Assembly: GCA_040507895.1 (NCBI GenBank)
Contig: JBEVNX010000137.1
Location: 1-11,724, forward strand
From: JBEVNX01 sp040507895
Lineage (GTDB): Bacteria; Desulfobacterota; Binatia; JACPRU01
DNA: 11,724 nt
Direction of reading: 5' to 3'
The translations under genes were made by a program, and so were the position numbers. Below, piece after piece: positions 1 to 7,823 of this stretch. Numbering within the stretch: the first letter of the stretch is position 1; the number at the start of each line of letters is the position of its first letter. Under the pieces are notes generated by a model. The model saw only the letters and a list, made by a program, of their open reading frames with translations, had not been told where the DNA came from and did no database searches.

Positions 1-696
1 ACCGCGCGCCTTGCCGCGGCACGCTCCTACGCGGTTTGCGTGAACTATGCCCACGATCAGGACGCCGCGCACGCCGTGGTGAGCGAGATCGTCTCCGGCG
101 GCGGGACGGCACTCGCGGTCCGGGCGGACGTGAGCGTCGAGGCCGAGGTCGTGCACCTCTTCGACACTATCGACCGCTCATTGGGACCTTTGCGCGCGCT
201 GGTGAATAACGCGGGCGTCGTCGAGCGCCAGACGCGGGTCGAGCACATGGACGCGGGGCGCCTGGCGCGTGTCCTGGGGGTCAACGTCACGGGCTGCTTC
301 CTTTGCGCGCGGGAGGCCGTACGCCGCATGTCGACAAATCGCGGTGGCGGCGGAGGCGCGATCGTCAACGTCTCCTCGGCGGCGGCGCGCCTCGGCTCTC
401 CCGGTGAGTACGTGGACTACGCGGCTTCGAAAGCCGCCGTCGACACGTTCACGATCGGCCTCGCCAAGGAAGTCGCCTCCGAGGGTATCCGCGTGAATGG
501 CGTGCGACCCGGCATCATCGCGACCGATATTCACGCCCGGGGCGGTGACCCCGGCCGGGTCGAGCGTCTCAAGGACACGATTCCTATGAAGCGCGGCGGA
601 CGAGCCGAGGAAGTCGCCGAGGCGATCCTCTGGCTACTCTCGGAGGACGCGTCCTACGTCACCGGCGCGATTCTCGACGTCGCGGGCGGGCGGTAA
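1..696 (+). CDS. YgfF-like short-chain dehydrogenase/reductase (5' end outside window)
   Basis: NAD(P)-dependent classical SDR oxidoreductase, probably acting on a small alcohol or carbonyl substrate in the cytoplasm; substrate unknown. The frame is open from base 1, so the N-terminal glycine-rich cofactor loop lies upstream and 231 residues are visible. Visible SDR marks are LVNNAG (NNAG at visible residues 69-72), IVNVSS with the catalytic serine, and YAASK with Tyr140 and Lys144, followed by GIRVNGVRPG and the C-terminal SYVTGAILDVAGG. The stretch GSPGEYVDYAASK and the GRVERLKDTIPMKRGG region closely recall E. coli YgfF (about 247 aa). Comparison with the decayed copy at 1307-1547 puts the start roughly 46 bases before the window, which would also give about 247 aa. 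The ATG-like start at 40 is not a real start: family homology continues upstream of it. Confidence 0.93.
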   Translation, partial: TARLAAARSYAVCVNYAHDQDAAHAVVSEIVSGGGTALAVRADVSVEAEVVHLFDTIDRSLGPLRALVNNAGVVERQTRVEHMDAGRLARVLGVNVTGCFLCAREAVRRMSTNRGGGGGAIVNVSSAAARLGSPGEYVDYAASKAAVDTFTIGLAKEVASEGIRVNGVRPGIIATDIHARGGDPGRVERLKDTIPMKRGGRAEEVAEAILWLLSEDASYVTGAILDVAGGR

Positions 697-846
697 TGGT
701 GTCGAGCGTGGCTTGAAGAAGCGAGGAGCGGCCAGCGCACCGTCCGTCGGTTTGCAAAAGGGATTCTTCTACGGGCGCTCGAAGGACTCATTCTGCGCCG
801 CGCAGCACCGAGCGCCCCCGCGCGGTGCGCCGTGTTTCCACACGAC

Positions 847-1293
847 ATGGGTCTCGACGCGCTGCGCCTCGTCGCCCTCTCGCTGATCGCGATCGTGATG
901 TCCACGGGCTTCGCCCATCTTTTCGCGCTTCCCAACAAGATTGGCTTGTCACGCGACGCGTACCTGACCGTACAACAGATCTACCGCGGGTGGGCGTTCC
1001 TCGGCGTCGTGTTTTTCGCCGCGTTGGCGGTGACCGCTTGGCTCGCCGTGCTCGTGCGCCAGCGGGCCGCCTTCTACCCGACGCTGGTGGCGGCGCTGTC
1101 GATCGCCGCGAGCCTCGTCGTTTTTTTCGTGTTTACCTACCCGGTGAACCAGCAGACGCAGAACTGGACGTTGCTGCCCGAGCAATGGGAACCGTTGCGA
1201 CGCCAGTGGGAATACTCGCACGCCGCAGGCGCTGCGCTCGACTTCGTGGCGCTGATTTCGCTCGCCATGTCCCTCCTCGTCGATCGGCGATGA
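847..1293 (+). CDS. DUF1772-like four-helix membrane protein
   Basis: Small integral membrane protein of 148 aa, function unknown. Four hydrophobic segments are visible: near the N-terminus (LRLVALSLIAIVMSTGF), then GWAFLGVVFFAALAVTAWLA, FYPTLVAALSIAASLVVFFV and LDFVALISLAMSLLV. Between helices 3 and 4 lies a polar loop with NWTLLPEQWEPLRRQWEYSH. The pattern P-N...T..W...P..W...R..WE..H is typical of the DUF1772/anthrone oxygenase-like family, which is mostly uncharacterised. I chose ATG at 847; an in-frame GTG at 832 would add five residues, and neither has a clear Shine-Dalgarno. It sits between an SDR and an SDR remnant on the same strand, 150 bases after the first, so it may have belonged to a small oxidoreductase cluster. 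The family assignment is from motif memory, not a search. Confidence 0.78.
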   Translation: MGLDALRLVALSLIAIVMSTGFAHLFALPNKIGLSRDAYLTVQQIYRGWAFLGVVFFAALAVTAWLAVLVRQRAAFYPTLVAALSIAASLVVFFVFTYPVNQQTQNWTLLPEQWEPLRRQWEYSHAAGAALDFVALISLAMSLLVDRR

Positions 1294-1306
1294 GCGCGCC
1301 GGCATC

Positions 1307-1547
1307 GTGGCGGTGAACGTCCTCGTCGTTACGAGCGGCAGTCGGGGCCTCGGCCGCCACCGCCCGTATAGTAGCGCCATCGCAACCGACATTCGCGCCA
1401 GCGGGCGATGACCCCGGCAGCGTCGAGCGACTCGAGGACACGATTCCGATGAAGTGCGGCCGGCGAGTCGAGGAAGTCGCCGAGAGATCCTCGGGCCGCT
1501 CTCCGAGAACTGGGGGCGCGATTCTCGACTTTGCGAGCGGACGGTAA
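1307..1547 (+). pseudogene. Decayed SDR gene: both ends joined by an internal deletion
   Basis: Two pieces of an SDR gene remain. From GTG 1307 or 1313 the frame reads VNVLVVTSGSRGLGRH, the N-terminal Rossmann loop (TGxxRGxG type). At about 1364-1378 it jumps directly to the gene's 3' end: 1379-1547 aligns with 517-696 of the intact SDR in this window, including the shared TAA stop. A hand alignment gives about 139 identities in 167 ungapped positions (83%), with a one-base insertion, a one-base loss and an eleven-base loss. The frame meets TGA at 1409, so no functional protein is made. The sequence ACCGC at 1359 matches the first bases of the window, so roughly 500 bases of the middle (cofactor helix, NNAG and YAASK) appear to be missing. 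It is a tandem paralogue or a very close relative in decay. Confidence 0.85.
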
Positions 1548-1618
1548 GGTGCCCGCCCGAGCCACTCGGTAGCCACGACGGCGTCAGATCGGCGACGAGG
1601 CCTCCCATCGCGGGATTG

Positions 1619-3592
1619 TCACTCTCGCAGCTCGGTGGCGAGCAGGCGGATCACTTCCGCCACACTCCACGCCTGCGCAATGCAGCCACCCGGGTGTTGG
1701 GGCACCTCGGCATCGAAAAGCTCGGGGATCTGGCCTAGGCCGTCGCCCGCGAGGAAGCGCCGCAACGGCTCGACCGCAGCCCGCGCCTGCGCCATCGTCG
1801 CCGTCGACCGGCCGTGGACGCGCAGAAACGCGCTGACGTAGGGCCCGATCAGCCACGGCCACACCGTGCCCTGATGATACGCCGCGTCGCGCGTGGCGAG
1901 GTCCCCGCCGTAGTGCGGCCCGTAGCGGAAGTCCCCGCGAGCGAGCGTGCGGAGACCGTGAGGAGTGAGCAGCTCGCGCGCCACCACCGAAACCACCGCT
2001 CGCGATCGCTCCTCGTCGAGAATCGGCGTGCGCGGCAGCGCCACGGCGAAGATCTGGTTCGGCCGCAGCGTCGAGTCGTCGCGACCCTCCGGAGTGTCGG
2101 CCACGTCGTAGAGAAACCCGCCGCCGGCGAACCAGAAGCGGCGCGCGAACGAGGCCCGCGCCGCCCGGCCGAGCTCGCGGCATTCACGCGCGCCCGCGTC
2201 GTCGCCGAGCTGCCGAGCGAGCTCGGCGGTGGTGTCGAGCGCATCGATCCACAGCGCTTGCACCTCGACCGGCTTGCCGGCACGCGGCGTGATCACCCGA
2301 TCGCCGACTTTGGCATCCATCCACGTGAGCTGCGTGCTCGTGGTGCCGGCCCGCAGCAGGCCGTCGTCGTCGACGCGGATGCCGAAGCGCGTGCCCGAGC
2401 GGTGATGGCGGATGACGTCGAGGAGTGCCGGCAAGAGCATTTTCTTCGCGCTGTCGAGATCGCCGCTCGCGGCCACGTACTGGCCGCACGCGCGCACGAA
2501 CCAGAGCGTGCCGTCGACGCTGTTGTACTCGGGCGCGTGGCCCTCGTCGGGGAAGACGTTGGGGATCATGCCGCGGTCGATCGCGCGCGCGAACGTCGAC
2601 AAGATGTCGCGCGCCTCGCCGAGCCGACCGGTGGCGAGGCACAGGCCCGGCAGTGCGATCATCGTGTCGCGGCCCCAATCGGTGAACCACGGGTAACCGG
2701 CGATCACCGTCCGGCCTCCGCCCGCACGATCGACGACGTAGGCGTCGGCCGCCAGCGCCAGCCGTTCGTCGAGACCCGGCGCGACCCGGTGAGCGGCGTC
2801 GACCACTTCCCGGCGGCGGCGGCGCTCGGCGCGCTCGAGCGCCGCCCCGTCCGGCTTCGCGGGACGATCGAGCGAAGCGACGACGAACGCCGACGATCCG
2901 GTCGAGAGCTCGAGGCGGAGCGCAAAGGGGCTGTATAAGTCCTCCTCGAAATCGAGACCGCGCTCGGCCTCGCGCGGATATCGATGGCGCATCCACCAAT
3001 CACCGTGCTCGATCAGCTCGCGGGCGCCGTGGTGGAAGTGGAGGGTCGGCAAGCCGAGGTAGGGTCGAATGGATGCGGTGCCGTCGCGGCGCTCGATCCG
3101 GCGATCGAGCGCGGCGTTGTTATGGGTCAGCGAATGGGAGTCGCGAAAGGCGACGAACGGGCGCACCTGCAGGAAGCAACCCGGGCCGGCGAATAGCGTG
3201 TAGCGAACGACCACGGTGTCTTCGCCGTAGACGAGGAACACGGCCTTCTCGAGCCCGCGCTCGCCGACCCAGTACGTGGACACCGGAAACGGGTCGAGGC
3301 GGAAGGAGCTCAAGTAGTGGTGGCCTCCCGGATGAACCGCGCCCGGATAGAAGTTGCATCCGAGCTCGACGGACGCGCCCTCGGGCTCGATGACCTCTTC
3401 GAGCCGGCTCACGAGGACGTGGCGGCGTACGGGCGGCGTCAACGCCGGCGTCAACAGGCCGTGATAGCGCCGAGTGTTCGCGCCGAGCACCGTGCTCGAC
3501 GCGAAGCCGCCCTTGCCGTTCGTCTCGAGCCACTCCAAGCGTTGCGCGCGCTCGAAGTCGGCGAGGAGCTCGCTATCGAGCTCGATCGGCAT
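1619..3592 (-). CDS. Glycogen debranching enzyme (amylo-alpha-1,6-glucosidase type)
   Basis: Predicted cytoplasmic glycogen debranching protein of 657 aa that hydrolyses alpha-1,6 branch stubs (GDE_C, GH133-like) and frees glucose for the sugar-phosphate genes next door. The N-terminal domain opens with LETNGKGGFASSTVLGANTR and YHGLL (about residues 22-47), a hallmark of archaeal/bacterial GDE N-domains. The C-terminal (alpha/alpha)6 catalytic domain shows WFTDWGRDTMIALPG (about 300), EYNSVDGTLWFV (about 354), TWMDAKVGDRVITPRAGKP (about 420) and YHQGTVWPW (about 572). Length is normal for the two-domain bacterial form and shorter than the eukaryotic bifunctional enzyme, so no 4-alpha-glucanotransferase domain is expected. 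The start is ATG at 3592, with GGAG four bases upstream; an open frame up to 3658 lacks support. The start overlaps the 3' end of the phosphatase gene by 20 bases, implying co-transcription and probable translational coupling. Confidence 0.92.
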   Translation of the reverse strand: MPIELDSELLADFERAQRLEWLETNGKGGFASSTVLGANTRRYHGLLTPALTPPVRRHVLVSRLEEVIEPEGASVELGCNFYPGAVHPGGHHYLSSFRLDPFPVSTYWVGERGLEKAVFLVYGEDTVVVRYTLFAGPGCFLQVRPFVAFRDSHSLTHNNAALDRRIERRDGTASIRPYLGLPTLHFHHGARELIEHGDWWMRHRYPREAERGLDFEEDLYSPFALRLELSTGSSAFVVASLDRPAKPDGAALERAERRRRREVVDAAHRVAPGLDERLALAADAYVVDRAGGGRTVIAGYPWFTDWGRDTMIALPGLCLATGRLGEARDILSTFARAIDRGMIPNVFPDEGHAPEYNSVDGTLWFVRACGQYVAASGDLDSAKKMLLPALLDVIRHHRSGTRFGIRVDDDGLLRAGTTSTQLTWMDAKVGDRVITPRAGKPVEVQALWIDALDTTAELARQLGDDAGARECRELGRAARASFARRFWFAGGGFLYDVADTPEGRDDSTLRPNQIFAVALPRTPILDEERSRAVVSVVARELLTPHGLRTLARGDFRYGPHYGGDLATRDAAYHQGTVWPWLIGPYVSAFLRVHGRSTATMAQARAAVEPLRRFLAGDGLGQIPELFDAEVPQHPGGCIAQAWSVAEVIRLLATELRE

Positions 3593-4277
3593 CGCGCTCC
3601 GGCCCCTCGCCCTCCACGTCCCACCACTTGGAGAGACGACCCTTCGCCGAAGTGGCATATCCGGCGTAGTGAGACACGTCGTTGTACAACATCAGGCGGG
3701 CCCGCACCGGACCCTTGAAGTCGAGTATGTTCAGGCTCGCGGGGCTTTGATCGAGCCGGTCCCGGTAGCCCCGCGCGTCGATGCCGAGGAGGCTCGAGAT
3801 CACCAGGCGGATCGTCGCCTTGTGCGACACCACGACGACCTTCCGCCCCTCGTGGGCGACGACGATTTCACGCAGCGCGGGGAGCGCCCGCGCCATGACG
3901 GCGATACCCGCCTCGCCGCCCCGGGGAGCGAACGTGAACGGGTCGGCTTCCCAAGCCGCATACTCGTCCGCGTAGCGGCTCTCTACTTCCGCCCGCGTCA
4001 TCTGCTCCCACCGTCCGTGATCGATCTCGCGAAGGCCGTCGCGCGTCTGCACTTCCAATCGATGGGGTGCGGCGAGTATCGCGGCGGTTTCACGGGTGCG
4101 TCGCATCGGGCTCGCATAGACGGCGCCGATGTCCTCGGCCCCCAATCGCTCGGCGAGGCGGGCCGCCTGCATCCGGCCCTCGTCGGAGAGCTCGACATCC
4201 GTCGATCCCGCGAACCGGTCCTCCGCCGATAGCACGGTCGCGCCGTGGCGAACGAGGAAGATGCGCGTGATCGCCAT
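3573..4277 (-). CDS. Histidine phosphatase family protein (phosphoglycerate mutase-like)
   Basis: Branch-1 histidine phosphatase, 234 aa, cytoplasmic. The phosphorylated histidine lies in LVRHGAT (Arg10, His11). ASPMRRTRETA (Arg60, Arg62) completes the phosphate pocket, LREIDHG supplies the probable acid Glu84, and VVVVSHKATIRL supplies His152. It lacks the longer insertions of true glycolytic dPGM, so a phosphatase acting on a sugar or glycerate phosphate (for example a GpgP-like or bisphosphate phosphatase) is more likely than a mutase. The substrate cannot be read from the sequence. ATG 4277 is preceded by GAGGG, which overlaps the stop of the transaldolase gene nine bases upstream; the 3' end overlaps the debranching gene start by 20 bases. 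The tail is highly charged (EGEGPERDADRAR). Confidence 0.9.
   Translation of the reverse strand: MAITRIFLVRHGATVLSAEDRFAGSTDVELSDEGRMQAARLAERLGAEDIGAVYASPMRRTRETAAILAAPHRLEVQTRDGLREIDHGRWEQMTRAEVESRYADEYAAWEADPFTFAPRGGEAGIAVMARALPALREIVVAHEGRKVVVVSHKATIRLVISSLLGIDARGYRDRLDQSPASLNILDFKGPVRARLMLYNDVSHYAGYATSAKGRLSKWWDVEGEGPERDADRAR
3597..3600 (-). promoter_or_regulatory. Ribosome binding site of the debranching enzyme gene
   Basis: GGAG lies four bases before ATG 3592, inside the end of the upstream phosphatase gene. It supports this ATG over the upstream in-frame start at 3658. Confidence 0.5.
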
Positions 4278-4286
4278 GCGCGACCC

Positions 4287-5666
4287 TCAGCGGCGCTTCT
4301 TGCGCCTCGCGGTCGACTTCCTGGCCGTCCTTGCCGGCTTTCGACTCGCCTTGACGACCGATTTCCGTCTCGATGCTGCGCCGCGCGCCTTCTTCTTCGC
4401 CGCCGCCTTGCGTGGCTTCTTCGGGGTCGACTTCTTGCCGGCAGCGCGCCGCGCCGTCTTCGTCCGTGCCGACGCCGTCCGCTTCGCTCGGGTCGCTCGC
4501 CTGCGAGGCCTCTGCGGAGTTGTCGCCGCCAGCGGCGCGACAGCCCCGAGCGTCTGCAGGCGACGCCTCTCGACGACCGCGATCAGCGACTCGAACGATT
4601 TGGCGAAAGACGCCACGCCGTCCTCCTCGAGCTTCTTGGTCACCGCATCCATGCTGATGCCCGCCTCGGCGAGCTGATCCATGACGTGGCGGGCGTCATC
4701 GAGATCCTTCTCGAGGCGCGGCTCCGGATTGCCGTGGTTCTTGTAAGCGGCAAGGGTGGCGGGCGGCATGGTGTCGACCGTGTCCGACCCGACCAGCGCC
4801 TCCACGTAGTAGACATCGGGATACGCCGGGTTCTTCGTCGAGGTGCTCGCCCACAGCGGGCGCTGCACGCCGGCGCCGTGATTCTTGAGGCCCGCGAACG
4901 CCTCGGTCGAGAACTTCCTGCGGAACTCCGCGTAGGCGAGCTTGGCGTTGGCAATCGCCGCCTTGCCCTTGAGGCTCTGCAGCAGATCCTTCTTCTCCGC
5001 TCCCGCAGCGATCTTCTCGTCGAGGAGCTTGTCGACCAGCGTGTCGACGCGGCTCACGAAGAAGCTTGCCACGGACGCGATACGGTCGATCTTCTGGCCG
5101 CTCTCGAGGCGGCGGATGAGGCCGCGTAGATAGGCGTCCATCACCTCGTCGTAGCGTTTGAGCGAGAAGATCAACGTGACGTTGATGTTGAGCCCGTCCG
5201 CGATGGACTGCTCGATGGCCGGCACGCCGGCGGCGGTGGCCGGGATCTTCACCATGAGGTTGGGGCGATTTACCGTGCTCCACAGCCGCCTCGCCTCGCG
5301 GATCGTCGCTTGCGTATCGCCGGCGAGCCGGGGCGCCACCTCGATCGACACGTAACCGTCCTTCCGCTCCGTGCGCTCGAACACGGTCGCGAGCACGTCG
5401 GCCGCATTCCTGATGTCGTCGATGGCCAGAGCATCGAAGATCTCCTCGGCCGTCTTTCCCGCCCGCGCCAGGCGGTGCAGGTCCTCGTCGTAGTCGGTGG
5501 AGTCGGCGATCGCCTGCTCGAAGATCGTCGGGTTCGAGGTGAGGCCGGTAATGTCACCCTCGTCAACCATCTTCTTCAGCGCCCCGGACGTCAGCAGCTG
5601 GCGGCGAATGTTGTCGTGCCAGGGAGACTGACCCAATTGCTGCAATCGGATCAACGGATTGGCCAT
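4287..5666 (-). CDS. tal: Transaldolase with a histone H1-like basic C-terminal tail
   Basis: Transaldolase moves a dihydroxyacetone unit between sedoheptulose-7-P and glyceraldehyde-3-P in the non-oxidative pentose phosphate pathway. The core (residues 1-374) is the TalB/actinobacterial-type TIM barrel: GLTSNPTIFEQAI (41-53), NLMVKIPATAAG with the Schiff-base Lys140, NINVTLIFSLKRY (160-172) and VSRVD (204-208). After residue 374 comes an extra 85 residues with no acidic residue. In 386-459, 36 of 74 positions are Lys or Arg, the rest mostly Ala, Thr, Ser and Pro, with STPKKPRK and AAAKKKAR motifs like histone H1, AlgP or actinobacterial HU tails. The tail is in the same frame with no sign of a frameshift. 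The start is ATG 5666 behind GGAGGA; an upstream in-frame codon at 5699 precedes that site and is rejected. The gene is 98 bases after tkt and 9 before the phosphatase gene. Confidence 0.95.
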   Translation of the reverse strand: MANPLIRLQQLGQSPWHDNIRRQLLTSGALKKMVDEGDITGLTSNPTIFEQAIADSTDYDEDLHRLARAGKTAEEIFDALAIDDIRNAADVLATVFERTERKDGYVSIEVAPRLAGDTQATIREARRLWSTVNRPNLMVKIPATAAGVPAIEQSIADGLNINVTLIFSLKRYDEVMDAYLRGLIRRLESGQKIDRIASVASFFVSRVDTLVDKLLDEKIAAGAEKKDLLQSLKGKAAIANAKLAYAEFRRKFSTEAFAGLKNHGAGVQRPLWASTSTKNPAYPDVYYVEALVGSDTVDTMPPATLAAYKNHGNPEPRLEKDLDDARHVMDQLAEAGISMDAVTKKLEEDGVASFAKSFESLIAVVERRRLQTLGAVAPLAATTPQRPRRRATRAKRTASARTKTARRAAGKKSTPKKPRKAAAKKKARGAASRRKSVVKASRKPARTARKSTARRKKRR

Positions 5667-5670
5667 CGTT

Positions 5671-5676
5671 TCCTCC
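5671..5676 (-). promoter_or_regulatory. Strong ribosome binding site of tal
   Basis: GGAGGA lies four bases upstream of ATG 5666 and decides that start. It is among the best Shine-Dalgarno matches in the window, suggesting that tal is translated strongly on its own despite the 98-base gap after tkt. Confidence 0.6.
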
Positions 5677-5764
5677 TCGTCCGCGCGGCGATTGCGCAAG
5701 GCGCCGGGTTCACGCGGACATTTTCATCGGCTCGACACGAGCTCCATCGTCACCCGTCACGTCT

Positions 5765-7810
5765 TCAAACCGTTGCCAGCACCTCGGAGACCACCTTCTC
5801 CGTGGTGAAGCCGAACTCCTTCATGAGGCGCGGTCCGGGCGCCGAGGCCCCGAAGCGGTCGATCCCGATCGATCGGCCACGGTCGCCCACCCACTTCTGC
5901 CAGCCGAGCGTGACCCCAGACTCGATTGACACTCTGCGTGTGACCGCCGTCGGTAGCACGGACTCGCGATACGCCTCGGTTTGCTCCTCGAAAAGCTCCC
6001 AGCAGGGCATCGACACCAAACGTGCCTTGATGCCCTTTTCCGCCAAGGCCCTCTCGGCGGCGACGATGTGCTGAACCTCGGAGCCAGTCGCCAGCAGGAG
6101 AACGTCCGGCTTGTCGGCACTCGGGTTCAATACGTACGCGCCGCGACGAAGCCCTTCCGCGGACGCGAATCGAGCCCGGTCGAGCGTGGGAACGTTCTGT
6201 CGCGTGAGCGCCAGCGCCGTCGGCCGATGGCGGCTTTCGATCGCCACCTGCCACGCGCAGGCCGTCTCGTTGGCGTCGGCCGGACGTATGAAGAGCAGCC
6301 CCGGAATCGCCCGCAACGCCATGTAGTGCTCGACCGCTTGATGCGTGGGTCCGTCCTCGCCGAGCGCGATCGAGTCGTGCGTGTAGACCCAGACCGAGCC
6401 GAGCTGCGCCAGCGCCGACAGGCGAACGGCCGGGCGCATGTAGTCCGAGAAGATCAAGAACGTCGAGCCGTAGGGGATGAAGCCGCCGTGAAGCGCCATG
6501 CCGTTGACCGCGGCGCCCATGGCGTGCTCGCGAACGCCGAAGTGAACGTTGCGTCCTTCGTATCCCCAGGCGCCGCCCACTCGTCCCTGCACGCCTTCCG
6601 TCGGCAGCGCGGGATTCTCGAGATCCCCCTGCCCCTTCAGCCAGGTGAAGGTCGACGGATCGAGGTCCGCCGAGCCGCCGACCAGCTCGGGCGCCGTCTT
6701 GGCGAGCGACTGCATCACCGCCTCGGACGCCTTGCGCGTGGCGATCCCCTTCTCGTCGGCGTCGAAGCGCGGCAGCGCCGCCACCAAGCCCGCCGGCAGC
6801 TCGGCCGCCATGCGCCGCCGCAGCTCGGCGGCAAGCTCGGGAAACGCACGGCCGTATGCCACCATGCGCTCGTTCCAGCGCTCGTGAGCGGCCTTGCCGT
6901 CATCGAGCGCGCGGCGGAGATGCGCCAGGGCTTCCTTCGGAACGTAGAACAGCGGGTCGGTCGGCCAGCCGAGGGCCTCCTTGGCCGCCTTCACCTCCTC
7001 CGGCCCGAGCGGCGACCCGTGCGCCTCGAACGTGCCCCCCTTGTGCGGGGCACCGTAACCGATCTCGGTCCGCACCATCACGATCGACGGCCGGCGCCCC
7101 TCGCGTCGGGCGTTGGTGATCGCTTGCTCGATGCCGTCGAGGTCGTTCCCGTCCGCGACGTGATCGACGTGCCAGCCGTACGCGGCGAACCGGGCGCCGA
7201 CGTCTTCCGTGAAGCACACGGACGTCGATCCCGCTAGGCTGATGTGGTTGTCGTCGTAGAGTACGATCAGCTTGCCGAGGCCGAGATGGCCGGCGAGAGA
7301 GCACGCCTCGGAGGCTACTCCCTCCATGAGGTCGCCGTCGCTCGCCAGTACGTAGGTGTGGTGATCAATCACTTCGTGCCCCGGCCGATTGAAGCGAGCC
7401 GCGAGGTGCGCCTCCGCGATCGCCATGCCGACGGCGTTGGAGATCCCCTGGCCGAGCGGGCCGGTGGTGGCTTCGACCCCGGGCGTGAGGTCGCTCTCCG
7501 GGTGTCCGGGCGTGCGACTGCCCCATTGCCGGAAGCTCTGGATGTCCTCGAGCGTCAGGCCGTAGCCGCCGAGGTGGAGAAGCGAGTAGAGGAGCATGGA
7601 TCCGTGGCCGGCGGAGAGCACGAAACGGTCGCGGTCGAACCACCGCGGGTCGGCGGGATCGTGCTCGAGGAAGCGCGTCCACAGCACGTAGGCCATCGGC
7701 GCGGCGCCCATCGGCAGCCCGGGATGACCCGAGTTCGCCTTCTGCACCGCATCCACCGATAGAAACCGGATCGTGTTGATCGACAAGAGATCGAGTTCCG
7801 TAGCTGGCAT
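5765..7810 (-). CDS. tkt: Transketolase
   Basis: Thiamine diphosphate enzyme of 681 aa (normal family length) that transfers two-carbon units between ketose and aldose phosphates, linking glycolysis, the pentose phosphate pathway and, where present, the Calvin cycle. Catalytic and binding residues are in place: NSGHPGLPMG (His29), SAGHGSML (His69), TGPLGQGISNAVGMA (117-131), the ThDP/metal motif SDGDLMEG (157-164) with Asn188, GAPHKGG (His256), and NVHFGVREHA with the cofactor-activating Glu428. HDSIALGEDGPTHQ (478-491) is the usual substrate loop. ATG 7810 has GGAG nine bases upstream and sits 13 bases after the rpiA stop, so the two genes are surely co-transcribed. Nothing in the sequence suggests a split or defective enzyme. 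Confidence 0.97.
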   Translation of the reverse strand: MPATELDLLSINTIRFLSVDAVQKANSGHPGLPMGAAPMAYVLWTRFLEHDPADPRWFDRDRFVLSAGHGSMLLYSLLHLGGYGLTLEDIQSFRQWGSRTPGHPESDLTPGVEATTGPLGQGISNAVGMAIAEAHLAARFNRPGHEVIDHHTYVLASDGDLMEGVASEACSLAGHLGLGKLIVLYDDNHISLAGSTSVCFTEDVGARFAAYGWHVDHVADGNDLDGIEQAITNARREGRRPSIVMVRTEIGYGAPHKGGTFEAHGSPLGPEEVKAAKEALGWPTDPLFYVPKEALAHLRRALDDGKAAHERWNERMVAYGRAFPELAAELRRRMAAELPAGLVAALPRFDADEKGIATRKASEAVMQSLAKTAPELVGGSADLDPSTFTWLKGQGDLENPALPTEGVQGRVGGAWGYEGRNVHFGVREHAMGAAVNGMALHGGFIPYGSTFLIFSDYMRPAVRLSALAQLGSVWVYTHDSIALGEDGPTHQAVEHYMALRAIPGLLFIRPADANETACAWQVAIESRHRPTALALTRQNVPTLDRARFASAEGLRRGAYVLNPSADKPDVLLLATGSEVQHIVAAERALAEKGIKARLVSMPCWELFEEQTEAYRESVLPTAVTRRVSIESGVTLGWQKWVGDRGRSIGIDRFGASAPGPRLMKEFGFTTEKVVSEVLATV

Positions 7811-7823
7811 CGAAAGCCACTCC

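Noticed and set aside
1557..1569. CCGAG-CCA-CTCGG hairpin between the SDR remnant and the debranching gene as a terminator
   Set aside because: The stem is only five base pairs and no T-run follows on either strand.
949..1608. 219-codon minus-strand open frame across the DUF1772-like gene and the SDR remnant
   Set aside because: Its composition is shadow-like, and the plus strand explains both parts through recognisable protein homology.
1814..2938. 374-codon open frame antisense to the debranching enzyme
   Set aside because: It has no domain, Arg/Ala/Glu bias, and complete overlap with a well-supported gene.
5730..5742. GCTCG-ACA-CGAGC hairpin between tkt and tal as a terminator or attenuator
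   Set aside because: It is a short stem without a following T-run in the minus direction, and such stems are frequent in GC-rich DNA.
5981..7237. 418-codon open frame antisense to transketolase
   Set aside because: It is rich in Arg, Gly and His with no recognisable domain and lies fully opposite a clear tkt gene; such antisense frames are expected at high GC.
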